Source of the DNA: Exiguobacterium sp. SL-9
GTDB lineage: Bacteria; Bacillota; Bacilli; Exiguobacteriales; Exiguobacteriaceae
Direction of reading: 5' to 3'
DNA length: 64,000 nucleotides
NCBI RefSeq assembly: GCF_004336985.1
Contig: NZ_SJUO01000006.1
Location: 57,917 to 121,916, forward strand
This document shows positions 50,400 to 59,462 of the stretch, piece after piece. Below the pieces are notes generated by a model. That model did no database searches and had not been told where the DNA came from. It saw only the letters and a list, made by a program, of their open reading frames with translations. Position 1 is the first letter of the stretch. Every line of letters begins with the position of its first letter. Made by a program: the position numbers and the translations under genes.

Positions 50400-51662
50400 A
50401 TGGAATACAACTACGGAAACCTTATAAAAATTGAGAGAATGCGTAGGAATATGAAGCAGTCGGTCTTAGCTAGAGGTATTTGTTCAATATCTTATTTGAG
50501 TAAAATCGAGAATAATCAAACGTCTGCTAGTGAAGAAGTACTAGAGATGATTTTTAAGAGGCTTGGAATTGAAGTACCTCTCTATTATGACTTTAGCGAA
50601 CAAGTTGAGAAAGTACGGGCCGAAATCAAAGGAATCTTAAAAGATGCAGTGTTAACAAGAAAAGATCAGGATAAGCGAATTGAGATTAATAAATATTTGA
50701 ACAACCCGGTGGTTAATCAATCAAAGGAACTTTATATCACCTTACTAATGGCGTTAGCAAGGTTTGAGATAATGCCGGATGGCAAAGGGGAATACTTTAC
50801 TGAAATCGGTTGGATTGAAGACCAATTAAGTCGAGAAGACAAACTGAGATACACTTTGATAAAAAGCATTCGGTTAATTAACCAAAATGAGAAGGAGAAA
50901 TCATTAGATTTACTTGAAGAGTTGACTGAACAACTTCCGAATTCAAATCTACCTATGTGGGAAATGGCAGATATGAGATATATCATGGGTGGAATGTATT
51001 ACAAATTTACAGATTATCTTCAAGCAGTCGAGAATGTGAAATTTGCGCTCGACTATTTTCAAGAGCATTTTTTCCTAGAGAGAATTGTTGAATGTCATAT
51101 CATTATTGGGTTAGCTTTTAAACGCCGAAGGCGCTTTACGGAAGCTTTGGCACATTATCACAGAGCGGTAAAGGTCATTAGTGCGACGAGTCTGAACAAT
51201 TATTACGGGATGCTTTACAATAATATGGGTGAGATCTATTCTTCTTTAGGCGATCAAGAAACAGCTCTTGAGTACTTTATGCAAAGCTTTGATTATAAGG
51301 TAGAAGTAAAGAGTAAGTTATATAGTGTCGTCTCGTTAATTGAAGGATATTCAAATTATAACAATATAGAAGAAATACTAAACTGGTTAGCTAAAGGGTA
51401 CGAAATAAAAGGTGACCGCACTGGATTAGAGGAGTTTGATCACCACTTTGAAATTTATAATAATTGTTATCAAGTCCCAGATAAACTGAAGTTGATTCAA
51501 TCACTTAAAGAAGCAGTTCGCTATTTTGAGATGCATAATGATTATGTGTATATGCAAAAGTACTCTTTATGGTTAGCCAGAGAACTTCGAAGTAATGGTA
51601 AGTATAAATTGGCTACTGAATATTATGAAAAATACATCGATATTATATCACAAGCCGATTAA
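50400..51662 (+). CDS. XRE-TPR regulator (RRNPP/NprR-like)
   Basis: Start ATG at 50400; a longer frame from 50331 lacks a site and codes poorly. 420 aa, the size of NprR. Residues about 6-60 are an XRE helix-turn-helix (GNLIKIERMRRNMKQSVLA, SYLSKIENNQTSASEEVLEMI). The rest is helical with TPR-like periodicity (AEALAHYHRAVKVI-like helices at GRFTEALAHYHRAV, LGDQETALEYFMQSFDYK, LATEYYEKYIDI). AT-rich, with codon use unlike its neighbours. It is divergent from the peptide-precursor operon, as in quorum-sensing pairs of Firmicutes. Confidence 0.8.
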   Translation: MEYNYGNLIKIERMRRNMKQSVLARGICSISYLSKIENNQTSASEEVLEMIFKRLGIEVPLYYDFSEQVEKVRAEIKGILKDAVLTRKDQDKRIEINKYLNNPVVNQSKELYITLLMALARFEIMPDGKGEYFTEIGWIEDQLSREDKLRYTLIKSIRLINQNEKEKSLDLLEELTEQLPNSNLPMWEMADMRYIMGGMYYKFTDYLQAVENVKFALDYFQEHFFLERIVECHIIIGLAFKRRRRFTEALAHYHRAVKVISATSLNNYYGMLYNNMGEIYSSLGDQETALEYFMQSFDYKVEVKSKLYSVVSLIEGYSNYNNIEEILNWLAKGYEIKGDRTGLEEFDHHFEIYNNCYQVPDKLKLIQSLKEAVRYFEMHNDYVYMQKYSLWLARELRSNGKYKLATEYYEKYIDIISQAD

Positions 51663-51683
51663 CGCCTCCTGAGGCGTTTTTTT
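51662..51683 (+). terminator. intrinsic terminator of the XRE-TPR gene
   Basis: ACGCCTC/GAGGCGT with a 2-nt loop runs into TTTTTTT, overlapping the stop codon. Confidence 0.85.
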
Positions 51684-51687
51684 ACGC

Positions 51688-51717
51688 AAAAAAAAGAGAC
51701 GCCCGAATCGTCTCTTT
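51688..51717 (-). terminator. minus-strand terminator, copy of the 49.1-kb hairpin
   Basis: AAAGAGACG/CGTCTCTTT with a 7-nt loop, preceded by an A tract, so it ends the gene at 51722. The arms equal those at 49111-49137, giving similar hairpins in the same orientation on both sides of the AT-rich island. Confidence 0.8.
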
Positions 51718-51721
51718 TCAT

Positions 51722-52045
51722 TTATGGAGTGGTGAAATAATGAACCGTCCAAATTGGCTCGTTCATCAATGCCTTATTTTCCACATGACCCATTTGCACT
51801 TGTTGGAGCAAGTGAATGATGTGCTTTTGTAAATTGGCCTCGTGTGAACCGCTCGTCAAAATCCCATCTTCACTGGCGATGATATAAAATCCACCCAATC
51901 GCAACGGAATATGATTTCTTACAATCGACACGGCAGTCTGAAGTTCAGCTTGCCCGCCCTGCAGTGGCACGTTTATATCAAAACGTCCCCATTGTTTAAA
52001 GTCGCCTACTTCTGAAAACGGTGGGTCGCGATGATCCAACTCCAT
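51722..52045 (-). CDS. hypothetical 107-aa protein
   Basis: Start undecided: ATG at 52045 lies only 2 nt after GGAGG, a TTG at 52039 is 8 nt after it, and the frame opens at 52054. Soluble, with a central strand-rich part (LRLGGFYIIASEDGILTSGSH) and no known motif. Monocistronic. I recognise no family. Confidence 0.6.
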   Translation of the reverse strand: MELDHRDPPFSEVGDFKQWGRFDINVPLQGGQAELQTAVSIVRNHIPLRLGGFYIIASEDGILTSGSHEANLQKHIIHLLQQVQMGHVENKALMNEPIWTVHYFTTP

Positions 52046-52210
52046 GACCTCCAATCTTGTCTGTCTCTCCCTTACTAGTATAGCTCTTTTTTTAAACTTT
52101 ACCTGCGAGAATAATGGAAAGGGTGCAGTGACGTACCCTCAGTTTCTCGGTGTTGCTCTTTTTCTAGATTATTCCAAAACATTCCTGCAAAAAAAGAGTA
52201 GCAATAGTAT

Positions 52211-52238
52211 AAAAAACACGACCGGAATGAATCCGGCC
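52211..52238 (-). terminator. terminator of the orphan kinase gene
   Basis: GACCGGA/TCCGGCC with a 5-nt loop runs on the minus strand into TTTTTT. The region 52046-52210 shows no gene. Confidence 0.7.
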
Positions 52239-52242
52239 GCGC

Positions 52243-54081
52243 TCATTGATGAATCGCCTCTTTTGACGTCGGGAGCTCACAGATGAAGGTGCTGCCTTCG
52301 CCGTAAATGGATTCAACGTGCAGATGTCCGTCGTGCGCTTTCGCAATCTCTTTACAAATCGCGAGTCCAAGGCCCGTACCGCCGATTTTGCGGCGGTCCG
52401 AGTTGTCGACGCGATAAAACTTTCCGAACAAGTTCGGCAAGGCAGACGCAGGAATCCCCATCCCGTTGTCCCGAACTTTTATGACGACTTGATCATCTAG
52501 TCGTTCCAATGAAACAAGGACGTTGCCGCCATCTGGAGAATACTTGATGGCATTGCTGAGCAAGTTGCCGAGCAACTGTCGCATCCCTTCTAAGTCAGCT
52601 TCGATTTTGAAGTCTTGTCCGACATCGGCATCCAGGTGTAAATGATGCGAGCTGGTCGTCTCTTGATAAAAGTTGATGCTGTCACGTGCTAGGTCAAGAA
52701 GGTCGACCGTTTCCCATTCAAACGTCTGCTTTCCAGCCTCCATCTTCTGCAAATCGAGGAAATCGTTGACCAAATAGGATAGACGCTTCGCTTCGTCATG
52801 AATCGTTTTCAAATAAAGTTCACGCCTGCTTTCTTTCAAATCACGCTCAAGCATCAATTCCGTGAACCCGTAAATGGAAGACAACGGCGTTCGTAATTCG
52901 TGAGACACTGTCGAGACAAGTTCCGACTTCATCCGGTCAATTTCCGTCTCGGCCGTCACATCGCGCAAGACGAGCATCGTGCCATGAATCTTTCCATCCC
53001 GGTAGATGCTCTCGGCGTATACTTGGAGGAAGCAATCGCCTTGATCCAATGAAATCGACAACCCATCTTCCGGCGGGTCTTGTTCGAAGACACGTTCGAT
53101 GTAACTGATAAAGAGGTCTTGTTGATCGACCCGTTCGGCGAACTGTTCGATATCAATCGACACGGCTGACAATTCCTCATAGCCCGCGTATTCGAATTGG
53201 AGCTCGTCGAACATGCGGATAAAGGCACGATTCCCGACAATCGTATCCTCTTCGTAATTGAAGTAGAGGATGGCTTCGCGCACTGAGTTGATCAGTTGTG
53301 CCGTCTCTTTTCGGTCTTGTTGCATTTGGCGATACAGCCGTGTCCGTAATAGTGAGATGGCTAACTGATTCGCAAACGCATTCAGTTCCGAAGTCTCACT
53401 CGCATCGAACGGCTCGTCATAGCATGCCAAGTACAAGCAACCGATCATTGTGCCGTCTGATGGGTCTTTCACTGGAATGACCGTCTCATGGATGTAATAC
53501 GGATAACCATGAATCTGGTCAGTTACTTTCTTTGAAGTCGCCTCCAGCGATTTCGAAATCATGACGCGCTTTAATAATAGCGACTGTACTTTCAAATCTT
53601 CTTGTTGTTCTGTCGTCATACCTTTCGGGACGACAGATGTGATTTCATCGTCTTTGATCAAAAGGACCGCGCCGAACTCAGCCTCGGTCAGCCAGACGAT
53701 TTTTTCGATGACAGCCGAGTAATCTGATAACGATTCTTTTGAAGCGAGTACTTCAATCAGTTCGTTCCGATACTTTAATTTTGTCTCATTTTGTTTCGAA
53801 GCTTCGAGCACCGATTGCATCTCTTGTTGCTTCGTATGCATCTTCTCGTTTTGTCCAACCATTCGTTTAATCAAAGGACGCCCGATCAATAAAATAGCAG
53901 TGATAAACATGACTAACCCGATCATCCAAATCCAACGCAACGTCAAGAGCTCGTTCGGTGAGACGTTATCATCTCGAACGAACCAAGCCCCGATTGCCGT
54001 TAAAAAGAGACTGACGATACAGACTCCATAGAGGATGCCGAGTATTTGACGACTGTTCAATTGTTCAATCCACTTGCCCAT
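52243..54081 (-). CDS. orphan sensor histidine kinase (TM-GAF-PAS-HisKA-HATPase)
   Basis: A 612-aa protein. Two N-terminal helices (ILGILYGVCIVSLFLTAIGAW and WMIGLVMFITAILLI) are followed by a coiled coil, a GAF domain (about 115-265; AEFGAVLLIKDDEIT, IGCLYLACYDEPFDASETSELNAFANQLA), a PAS-like segment (REAILYFNYEEDTIVGNRAFIRMFDE), HisKA (STVSHELRTPLSSIYG) and HATPase boxes (NLLSNAIKYSPDGGN, DNGMGIP, GGTGLGLAI). No response regulator gene lies beside it, so its partner is elsewhere. Confidence 0.9.
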   Translation of the reverse strand: MGKWIEQLNSRQILGILYGVCIVSLFLTAIGAWFVRDDNVSPNELLTLRWIWMIGLVMFITAILLIGRPLIKRMVGQNEKMHTKQQEMQSVLEASKQNETKLKYRNELIEVLASKESLSDYSAVIEKIVWLTEAEFGAVLLIKDDEITSVVPKGMTTEQQEDLKVQSLLLKRVMISKSLEATSKKVTDQIHGYPYYIHETVIPVKDPSDGTMIGCLYLACYDEPFDASETSELNAFANQLAISLLRTRLYRQMQQDRKETAQLINSVREAILYFNYEEDTIVGNRAFIRMFDELQFEYAGYEELSAVSIDIEQFAERVDQQDLFISYIERVFEQDPPEDGLSISLDQGDCFLQVYAESIYRDGKIHGTMLVLRDVTAETEIDRMKSELVSTVSHELRTPLSSIYGFTELMLERDLKESRRELYLKTIHDEAKRLSYLVNDFLDLQKMEAGKQTFEWETVDLLDLARDSINFYQETTSSHHLHLDADVGQDFKIEADLEGMRQLLGNLLSNAIKYSPDGGNVLVSLERLDDQVVIKVRDNGMGIPASALPNLFGKFYRVDNSDRRKIGGTGLGLAICKEIAKAHDGHLHVESIYGEGSTFICELPTSKEAIHQ

Positions 54082-54275
54082 AATACGCTCTACTTCCTTC
54101 CTTAACTAAAAACCAACTCCAATTCAATTGTCATAACCGAAATATACAAAAAGAAAAATCAGATGAACACCGAACTGCTCACGTGATGTATCATCAAGGA
54201 TTCTCTGTTTAAATGTCATATCTAGACCGATATACCCCGTATTTTATCATCCTACACATTCCGATATGTTTAAGT

Positions 54276-54305
54276 TTGACACAGTCGTCGTGAACGAGAT
54301 AATTT
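54276..54305 (+). promoter_or_regulatory. sigma-A promoter of the flavin reductase-like gene
   Basis: TTGACA, 18 nt, TAATTT, 35 nt before the ATG at 54340. The -35 hexamer is a perfect match and the -10 is weak. Upstream sequence 54082-54275 shows no gene. Confidence 0.5.
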
Positions 54306-54339
54306 GAACCTATAGTCGAATCTAAAGGAGTGCTACCGC

Positions 54340-54945
54340 ATGCTATCGATTGAACCCTCAGCTTTAACCGAACGGGACGCTTATAAATTTTTGATTGGGA
54401 GTGTCGTTCCGCGCCCGATCGCATTTGTCACGACCCGTAACGGCGAGACGGTCAACGCCGCGCCGTTCAGTTATTTCAACATCGTGGCTTCTGAACCACC
54501 GCTCCTGTCCGTATCGATTCAACGGAAAAATGGTGTCATGAAAGACACGGCCCGTAATGCGGTCGCGACCGAAGAACTCGTCATCCATATCGTGGACGAG
54601 ACGAACGTGGCTCTCGTGAACGAGACAGCCGCCAATCTCGGACCCGAGGAAAGTGAACTCGAGCGGACGACATTCACACTCGTGTCGAGTGACGTCATTG
54701 AAACGCCCGGGGTGAAAGAAGCCAAAATTCGGATGGAGTGTAAACTTCATCATCACGTTCCCATCGAACATGATGGCATGGTGACCGCCGATTTATTGAT
54801 TGCCCGCGTCGTCCGTTTTCACATCGATCCGACGCTCTATCAGGCCGGCCGCATCGATGCGGAGCAACTGGCGCCGGTCAGTCGCCTCGCCGGTAATTTT
54901 TATGCGACACTCGGGGATACTTTTGAAATCGAACGACCGAAATAA
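54340..54945 (+). CDS. flavin reductase-like domain protein
   Basis: A 201-aa protein, site AAAGGAG. The FMN-binding split-barrel signature is present (LIGSVVPRPIAFVTTRNG, APFSYFNIVASEPPLLSVSI, KDTARNAVATEELVIHIVDE). Related proteins bind FMN and reduce flavin or act as pyridoxal-type oxidases. It is alone between two terminators. The substrate is unknown. Confidence 0.87.
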   Translation: MLSIEPSALTERDAYKFLIGSVVPRPIAFVTTRNGETVNAAPFSYFNIVASEPPLLSVSIQRKNGVMKDTARNAVATEELVIHIVDETNVALVNETAANLGPEESELERTTFTLVSSDVIETPGVKEAKIRMECKLHHHVPIEHDGMVTADLLIARVVRFHIDPTLYQAGRIDAEQLAPVSRLAGNFYATLGDTFEIERPK

Positions 54946-54952
54946 ATGCAAT

Positions 54953-54988
54953 GGCGCCTGCTCAAATCAGAGACAAGGCGCCTTTTTT
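54953..54988 (+). terminator. intrinsic terminator
   Basis: GGCGCCT/AGGCGCC (54953-54959, 54976-54982) forms a stem with a loop of 16 nt, followed by TTTTTT. Confidence 0.75.
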
Positions 54989-55118
54989 CGGGTAAAGAAT
55001 GGAAAACCGATTGGCGTGATGGTTTTCTTTCACACGAGCGCTTGAATATGTCACAATAAAATCAGAACATTCAATTTTCGAACGCGTCAGCGATTAGAGA
55101 AAAAAAGGGGAGTCGGCT

Positions 55119-56072
55119 ATGTCCTATCGTCCAGCCATTCAATCGATCATCAATGCCATTGAGACGGTGATCGTCGGGAAAGAAGATGTCATCGCAAAAA
55201 GTTTGACTGCTTTGCTTGCCGGAGGTCACGTCTTGTTAGAAGATGTTCCGGGTGTCGGGAAAACGATGCTCGTTCGTACGTTCAGTCGCGCCATCGATTT
55301 GGATTTCAAACGTGTCCAGTTCACACCGGACATGTTGCCGTCCGATTTGACGGGGATTTCGATGTACAACCAAAAAACGAAAGAGTTCGAATACCGCCCG
55401 GGACCATTGATGGGAAACATCGTTTTGGCTGATGAGATCAACCGGACTTCTCCGAAAACACAGTCAGCGCTTCTTGAGGCGATGGCGGAGCGCAGCGTGA
55501 CGGTCGACGGGGAAGTGAAGATTTTACCGTCCCCGTTCTTCGTTATGGCGACGCAAAACCCGATTGAGCATGAAGGGACATATCCGCTCCCGGAAGCCCA
55601 ACTCGACCGCTTCCTGCTTAAAATCGAGATGGGCTATCCATCGTTCAATGAAGAAATTTCCCTGTTGACCCGCTTCGAAAAGGCGGAACCGCTCGAGGCG
55701 CTACAAAGCGTGATCACGAAACACGAAGTCGAGCAGATGCAACGGGAAGTGCGTGAAGTGCACGTCTCGAGTGCTGTCAAACAGTATATCGTGCGCTTGA
55801 TTCATGAATCGCGCAACGACCCGAATACGTATCTCGGAGGCAGCCCGCGTGCGACTCTCGCCTTGATGAAGGCATCGCAAGCGTGGGCGTATATCCATAA
55901 TCGTGATTTCGTTTTGCCGGATGATGTGAAGGCGCTCGCCGGCAGTGTGCTCGGTCATCGCATCTTGCTGACGGCAGAAGCGCGTTATAAAGGAAAGACG
56001 GCCGAACAACTCGTCAAAGGCTGGCTCGACTCGTTGCCAGTACCGATGGATCGTGAGGTCAAAGAAGTATGA
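55119..56072 (+). CDS. MoxR-type AAA+ ATPase
   Basis: A 317-aa AAA+ ATPase of the MoxR group: Walker A VPGVGKT, Walker [12 protein letters not shown], sensor [24 protein letters not shown], arginine finger and sensor [18 protein letters not shown]. The ATPase, DUF58 and transglutaminase genes overlap by 4 bp each. Such triads are chaperone-like systems that assemble or fold metal- or membrane-bound complexes. Start follows AAAAGGGGAG. Confidence 0.92.
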   Translation: MSYRPAIQSIINAIETVIVGKEDVIAKSLTALLAGGHVLLEDVPGVGKTMLVRTFSRAIDLDFKRVQFTPDMLPSDLTGISMYNQKTKEFEYRPGPLMGNIVLADEINRTSPKTQSALLEAMAERSVTVDGEVKILPSPFFVMATQNPIEHEGTYPLPEAQLDRFLLKIEMGYPSFNEEISLLTRFEKAEPLEALQSVITKHEVEQMQREVREVHVSSAVKQYIVRLIHESRNDPNTYLGGSPRATLALMKASQAWAYIHNRDFVLPDDVKALAGSVLGHRILLTAEARYKGKTAEQLVKGWLDSLPVPMDREVKEV

Positions 56073-57136
56073 AAAATTGGATGAAGCTGTTCCTTGTTTG
56101 GGCGGCGGCATTCGGTCTTTACGCATTTGCCCGGATTGAAGGAAGTATTGTCGCCTCGACGCTGTGGTGGTCATTTTTTGTCTTGGCTGCGTACTGGACC
56201 ATCTTTATGATTTATCCGGTCACGGCGGCCAACGTCTCGCGTCGGGTCACGACAAAACGACTCGTCTCGGGACAGACGATGGACGTACAACTGCAAGTGG
56301 AGCGCAAGTACCCGTTTCTCGTCGGGATCGTCACATTAGAAGAGACGCCGCCGCCGCGTCTCGCAACGTCGACGAACGTCATCATTACTCCGGTCGACCG
56401 CTTCTTTCGGCGGACAGAGACGGTTCATTATGAGATTGAGCAGATTCACCGAGGCATTCATGTATTTGATCGGACGGTCCTTCACGTGCGTGACGTGTTC
56501 GGTCTTTTTGATCGCAAACGCACGTTGCGACTCGAGACGGTCGTTGAAGTGTCCCCGGCGGAACTTCCGTTCGACTTGCCGCGTGACGAGCAAGTCGGAG
56601 GGCGTGGGGAACAGTATCGTCGTACGCGAACGTATACCGAGGTCGCGAATACGACGAGCGGTGTCCGGGAATATGCGGCCGGTGACCGCATCGGTCGGAT
56701 TGATTGGAAGGCATCGGCTCGTCGAGGCAACTTGATGACAAAAACGTTCGACCAAGAGCAAGAGAAGAAACTGTCGCTCGTCTTTGTCCCGTCGACAACG
56801 GCAGGCCATGAAGAAGCGTTCGAGCGCTCCTTGTCGCTCCTCGTCGGTGCGATCCGACAGCTCGAACGGAAAAACCTGCCGTTCGAACTGTACGTCATCG
56901 AAGAGCAGGTTCGTCTGTTCCATTTGCCGGACCAAAGCGCCGAGGTCGGCCATTACTTGCTGACGGCAACTCCGGAACCGGAAGGGCGCCTCGTCGAACG
57001 AGTGAAACGCAACCTGCCGCAAGAGGTGGGGAACTTGATTTTGATTAGCCCGCTCGAGACGAAATGGGTGCGTGAGATGATGAACGAGACGCAAGGAAGC
57101 TATCACCTGTATACGGCGAACGAGGTGACGACATGA
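56069..57136 (+). CDS. DUF58 protein (MoxR partner)
   Basis: A 355-aa protein with two N-terminal helices (LFLVWAAAFGLYAFARIEG, STLWWSFFVLAAYWTIF) and the DUF58 signature (REYAAGDRIGRIDWKASARRGNLMTKTFDQE). The C-terminal part is a von Willebrand A-like fold without clear metal ions. It overlaps the MoxR gene (ATGA) and the next gene. Confidence 0.9.
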   Translation: MKNWMKLFLVWAAAFGLYAFARIEGSIVASTLWWSFFVLAAYWTIFMIYPVTAANVSRRVTTKRLVSGQTMDVQLQVERKYPFLVGIVTLEETPPPRLATSTNVIITPVDRFFRRTETVHYEIEQIHRGIHVFDRTVLHVRDVFGLFDRKRTLRLETVVEVSPAELPFDLPRDEQVGGRGEQYRRTRTYTEVANTTSGVREYAAGDRIGRIDWKASARRGNLMTKTFDQEQEKKLSLVFVPSTTAGHEEAFERSLSLLVGAIRQLERKNLPFELYVIEEQVRLFHLPDQSAEVGHYLLTATPEPEGRLVERVKRNLPQEVGNLILISPLETKWVREMMNETQGSYHLYTANEVTT

Positions 57137-59229
57137 CGATGTGGGTGAAACGGATTGTCTATACGGCGCTTGCCGCCTACTTATTGTCATTTTGGGTCGA
57201 GCCGATTGTCGGAAGCACGACGTTCGACGTCAACTGGCCGTTCTTGTTCTTGCTTATTGTGCCGATGTTTGCGAGTTTGTTGCCTTGGTATGGCTTTATT
57301 GGCGTAGTCGTTGTCAACTTCTTTATCGTCTTGTACGTGTACCACGGGAGTATCCTCGATTGGTTCGGCCTCTGGTTAGAAGATTTAAGTGGGGTACTGA
57401 GCGGGGCTTTACCGGAGGAAGCGATTTTCTTCTCAGCGATGGCGCTCATCGGTGTCTTATTCGCCATTTTGGTCGGACGAACATATCCGAGCTATGGCTT
57501 CGTCCTCGGGATGATCGTCTCGACGCTAGGACTGATGGCGTATTTTGACACGTGGACGCTTTATGACGGGGAAGGCAAGATTTTATTCGCGATTTTAGCA
57601 TCGCTCCTATTACTCTTCGTCACCGACCTAGCGAAGCGACCGAGCAAGTCGCTCGTGCGCTATGTCAGCATCGCGCTCCTCGCGTCAGTCGTCTTGGCGC
57701 TCGCGAGCGTATCGCCGACGATTGAAGGAGACTGGTCCGATCGGTTGACGACGAGCTTCCAAAACGCGGTGAACGATGAAGGATCAGGCAGCGGTCGTGT
57801 CGGTTATGGGGTGAACGATGAACAACTTGGTGGGCCGTTTGAGCAAGATGACGGCATCGTCTTCATCGCCCGTGGTGTACCGGCACGCTATTGGCGTATC
57901 GAAGCAAAAGAGATTTATACCGGGAAGGGCTGGGTCGAGTCCCCGGTCCTTGACTCGGATTATAATCGCGGGCAGCTCGTCGACCAAGCTGTGGATACGA
58001 CACCGGAACAGGCGCTGCTCCGCTTTGACCGGCGCCAAACGTTCGTCCCGTATGGCGGGGAGTATCCACAAGCGACCGAAACGGAAAACGGAACCGAATT
58101 CCGGGTCGGGAATATCGAGGAGCCGTTCCCGAACGAGACGACTCATATCCGGCCGTCTGGAAAAATCGTGTTCGACAACGATGGCCAAACGACGCCTCAG
58201 ACGATTCAACTTCGCTACAGCGTCCCTTCCTTCACGGAAGAGCAACTGGCGTTGAATGAATCGGTGACAACATTGACGGAAGAAGAGCGACAGGCGTACT
58301 TACAGTTACCGGACTCGCTTCCAGATCGGGTCCGAGACTTGTCGGCTGACATCACGGCCGACAGTGAAACGCCTTATGATCAAGCCCAAGCGGTCCAGGC
58401 CTACTTCCAATCCGGAGATTTTCAATACAATACGGAAGATGTGGCTGTCCCGGAAGGTGATACGGATTACGTCGATCAATTTTTGTTCGATACATTAATC
58501 GGGTACTGCGACAACTTCTCGACCTCGGCTGCTGTCCTTCTCCGGGCGAGCGGGGTACCGACGCGTTGGGTCAAAGGCTTTACGATGGGTGATGCGCGTG
58601 GGGTCATCCAAGGGGAAGAAGAGTACACTGTCCGAAACCGCCACGCCCACTCATGGATCGAATATTTCATTGAAGGCGCAGGATGGGTACCGCTCGAGGC
58701 AACCATCAGTTTCTCTGACGCCAACTTGCTTCAAATCGAGACGGAGGCCGACGCGAATGCAGAAGATCCAGCGACCAACGATCCACAGGCGTCGCAAGAT
58801 GACGAGCCGACGAACCGTCCGCAAGAAGATTTGGCACTTGATGATGTCACGCCGGGAGAGGCGGCAACAGAGAATTGGAATATGCCGGTCTGGGGTTGGA
58901 TGTTAATTGTGTTCACGGTCGCTGTTCTCGTATGGAACCGAAAAGCAATCGAACGTCTCGTCATGACGCTTTGGTGGACGCGTCGTCCGTTGAATGAGAA
59001 CCGGCTCGTTGCCATGCATCGTTATCTAGTCAAACGGCTTCGCGGCGCAGGTTTCAAAGTCGATGGGCGGACGCCGTCGGAGCTCGCTGCCGAAGTGGAT
59101 GCCTATTATGAATCGACCGAAATGACACGATTGACGCGTCTGTTCGAACAAAGCATTTATGCCGATCAAACTCCGAATTCTAAATATAAAGAATATTGGA
59201 AAATCATGATTCGTCGAATTATGAGTTGA
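57133..59229 (+). CDS. transglutaminase-like membrane protein (TgpA-like)
   Basis: A 698-aa protein: six N-terminal helices, a large extracytoplasmic domain with a transglutaminase-like triad (Cys in GYCDNFSTSAAVLLRASG, His in NRHAHSWIEYF, then Asp/Glu in GWVPLEAT), one more helix (MPVWGWMLIVFTVAVLVW) and a cytoplasmic DUF4129-like tail. The layout matches TgpA proteins found with MoxR and DUF58. It is essential in some bacteria. The role here is inferred. Confidence 0.9.
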   Translation: MTMWVKRIVYTALAAYLLSFWVEPIVGSTTFDVNWPFLFLLIVPMFASLLPWYGFIGVVVVNFFIVLYVYHGSILDWFGLWLEDLSGVLSGALPEEAIFFSAMALIGVLFAILVGRTYPSYGFVLGMIVSTLGLMAYFDTWTLYDGEGKILFAILASLLLLFVTDLAKRPSKSLVRYVSIALLASVVLALASVSPTIEGDWSDRLTTSFQNAVNDEGSGSGRVGYGVNDEQLGGPFEQDDGIVFIARGVPARYWRIEAKEIYTGKGWVESPVLDSDYNRGQLVDQAVDTTPEQALLRFDRRQTFVPYGGEYPQATETENGTEFRVGNIEEPFPNETTHIRPSGKIVFDNDGQTTPQTIQLRYSVPSFTEEQLALNESVTTLTEEERQAYLQLPDSLPDRVRDLSADITADSETPYDQAQAVQAYFQSGDFQYNTEDVAVPEGDTDYVDQFLFDTLIGYCDNFSTSAAVLLRASGVPTRWVKGFTMGDARGVIQGEEEYTVRNRHAHSWIEYFIEGAGWVPLEATISFSDANLLQIETEADANAEDPATNDPQASQDDEPTNRPQEDLALDDVTPGEAATENWNMPVWGWMLIVFTVAVLVWNRKAIERLVMTLWWTRRPLNENRLVAMHRYLVKRLRGAGFKVDGRTPSELAAEVDAYYESTEMTRLTRLFEQSIYADQTPNSKYKEYWKIMIRRIMS

Positions 59230-59285
59230 AGTGGGCGAGTGCATACAGTAAGATAGACGCATTAGTTAGATAATTGAACAGCATT

Positions 59286-59354
59286 CCTTCGTATATACTC
59301 GCGAATTGGCGCGAGAGTCTCTACCGGACCACCGTAAATGGACCGACTATGAAG
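59286..59354 (+). ncRNA. guanine riboswitch before guaA
   Basis: P1 is CCTTCGTA/TATGAAGG. The loops match the purine class: AGAGTCTCTACCGG, then CCGTAAATGG, then GACTATG. The residue that pairs with the ligand is C in GAC, so guanine or hypoxanthine is the ligand rather than adenine. An hairpin and T tract (59430-59435) follow before the start, so guaA is probably terminated when guanine binds. Confidence 0.9.
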
Positions 59355-59462
59355 GAGCACGTTTCGTATACACAGAAAAGGGCGTGCTTCTTCTTCGGTT
59401 TCGTGAATCCGTGGGAGAGGCTCGCTCTTTTTTTGAGAAGAAGGCAGAAAGGTGGAGGTTTT

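Noticed and set aside
52044..52286. An 80-codon plus-strand ORF
   Set aside because: It overlaps the starts and ends of two minus-strand genes and a terminator, and has no ribosome binding site.
56336..57190. A 284-codon minus-strand ORF
   Set aside because: Antisense to the DUF58 and transglutaminase genes, which are coupled and recognisable.
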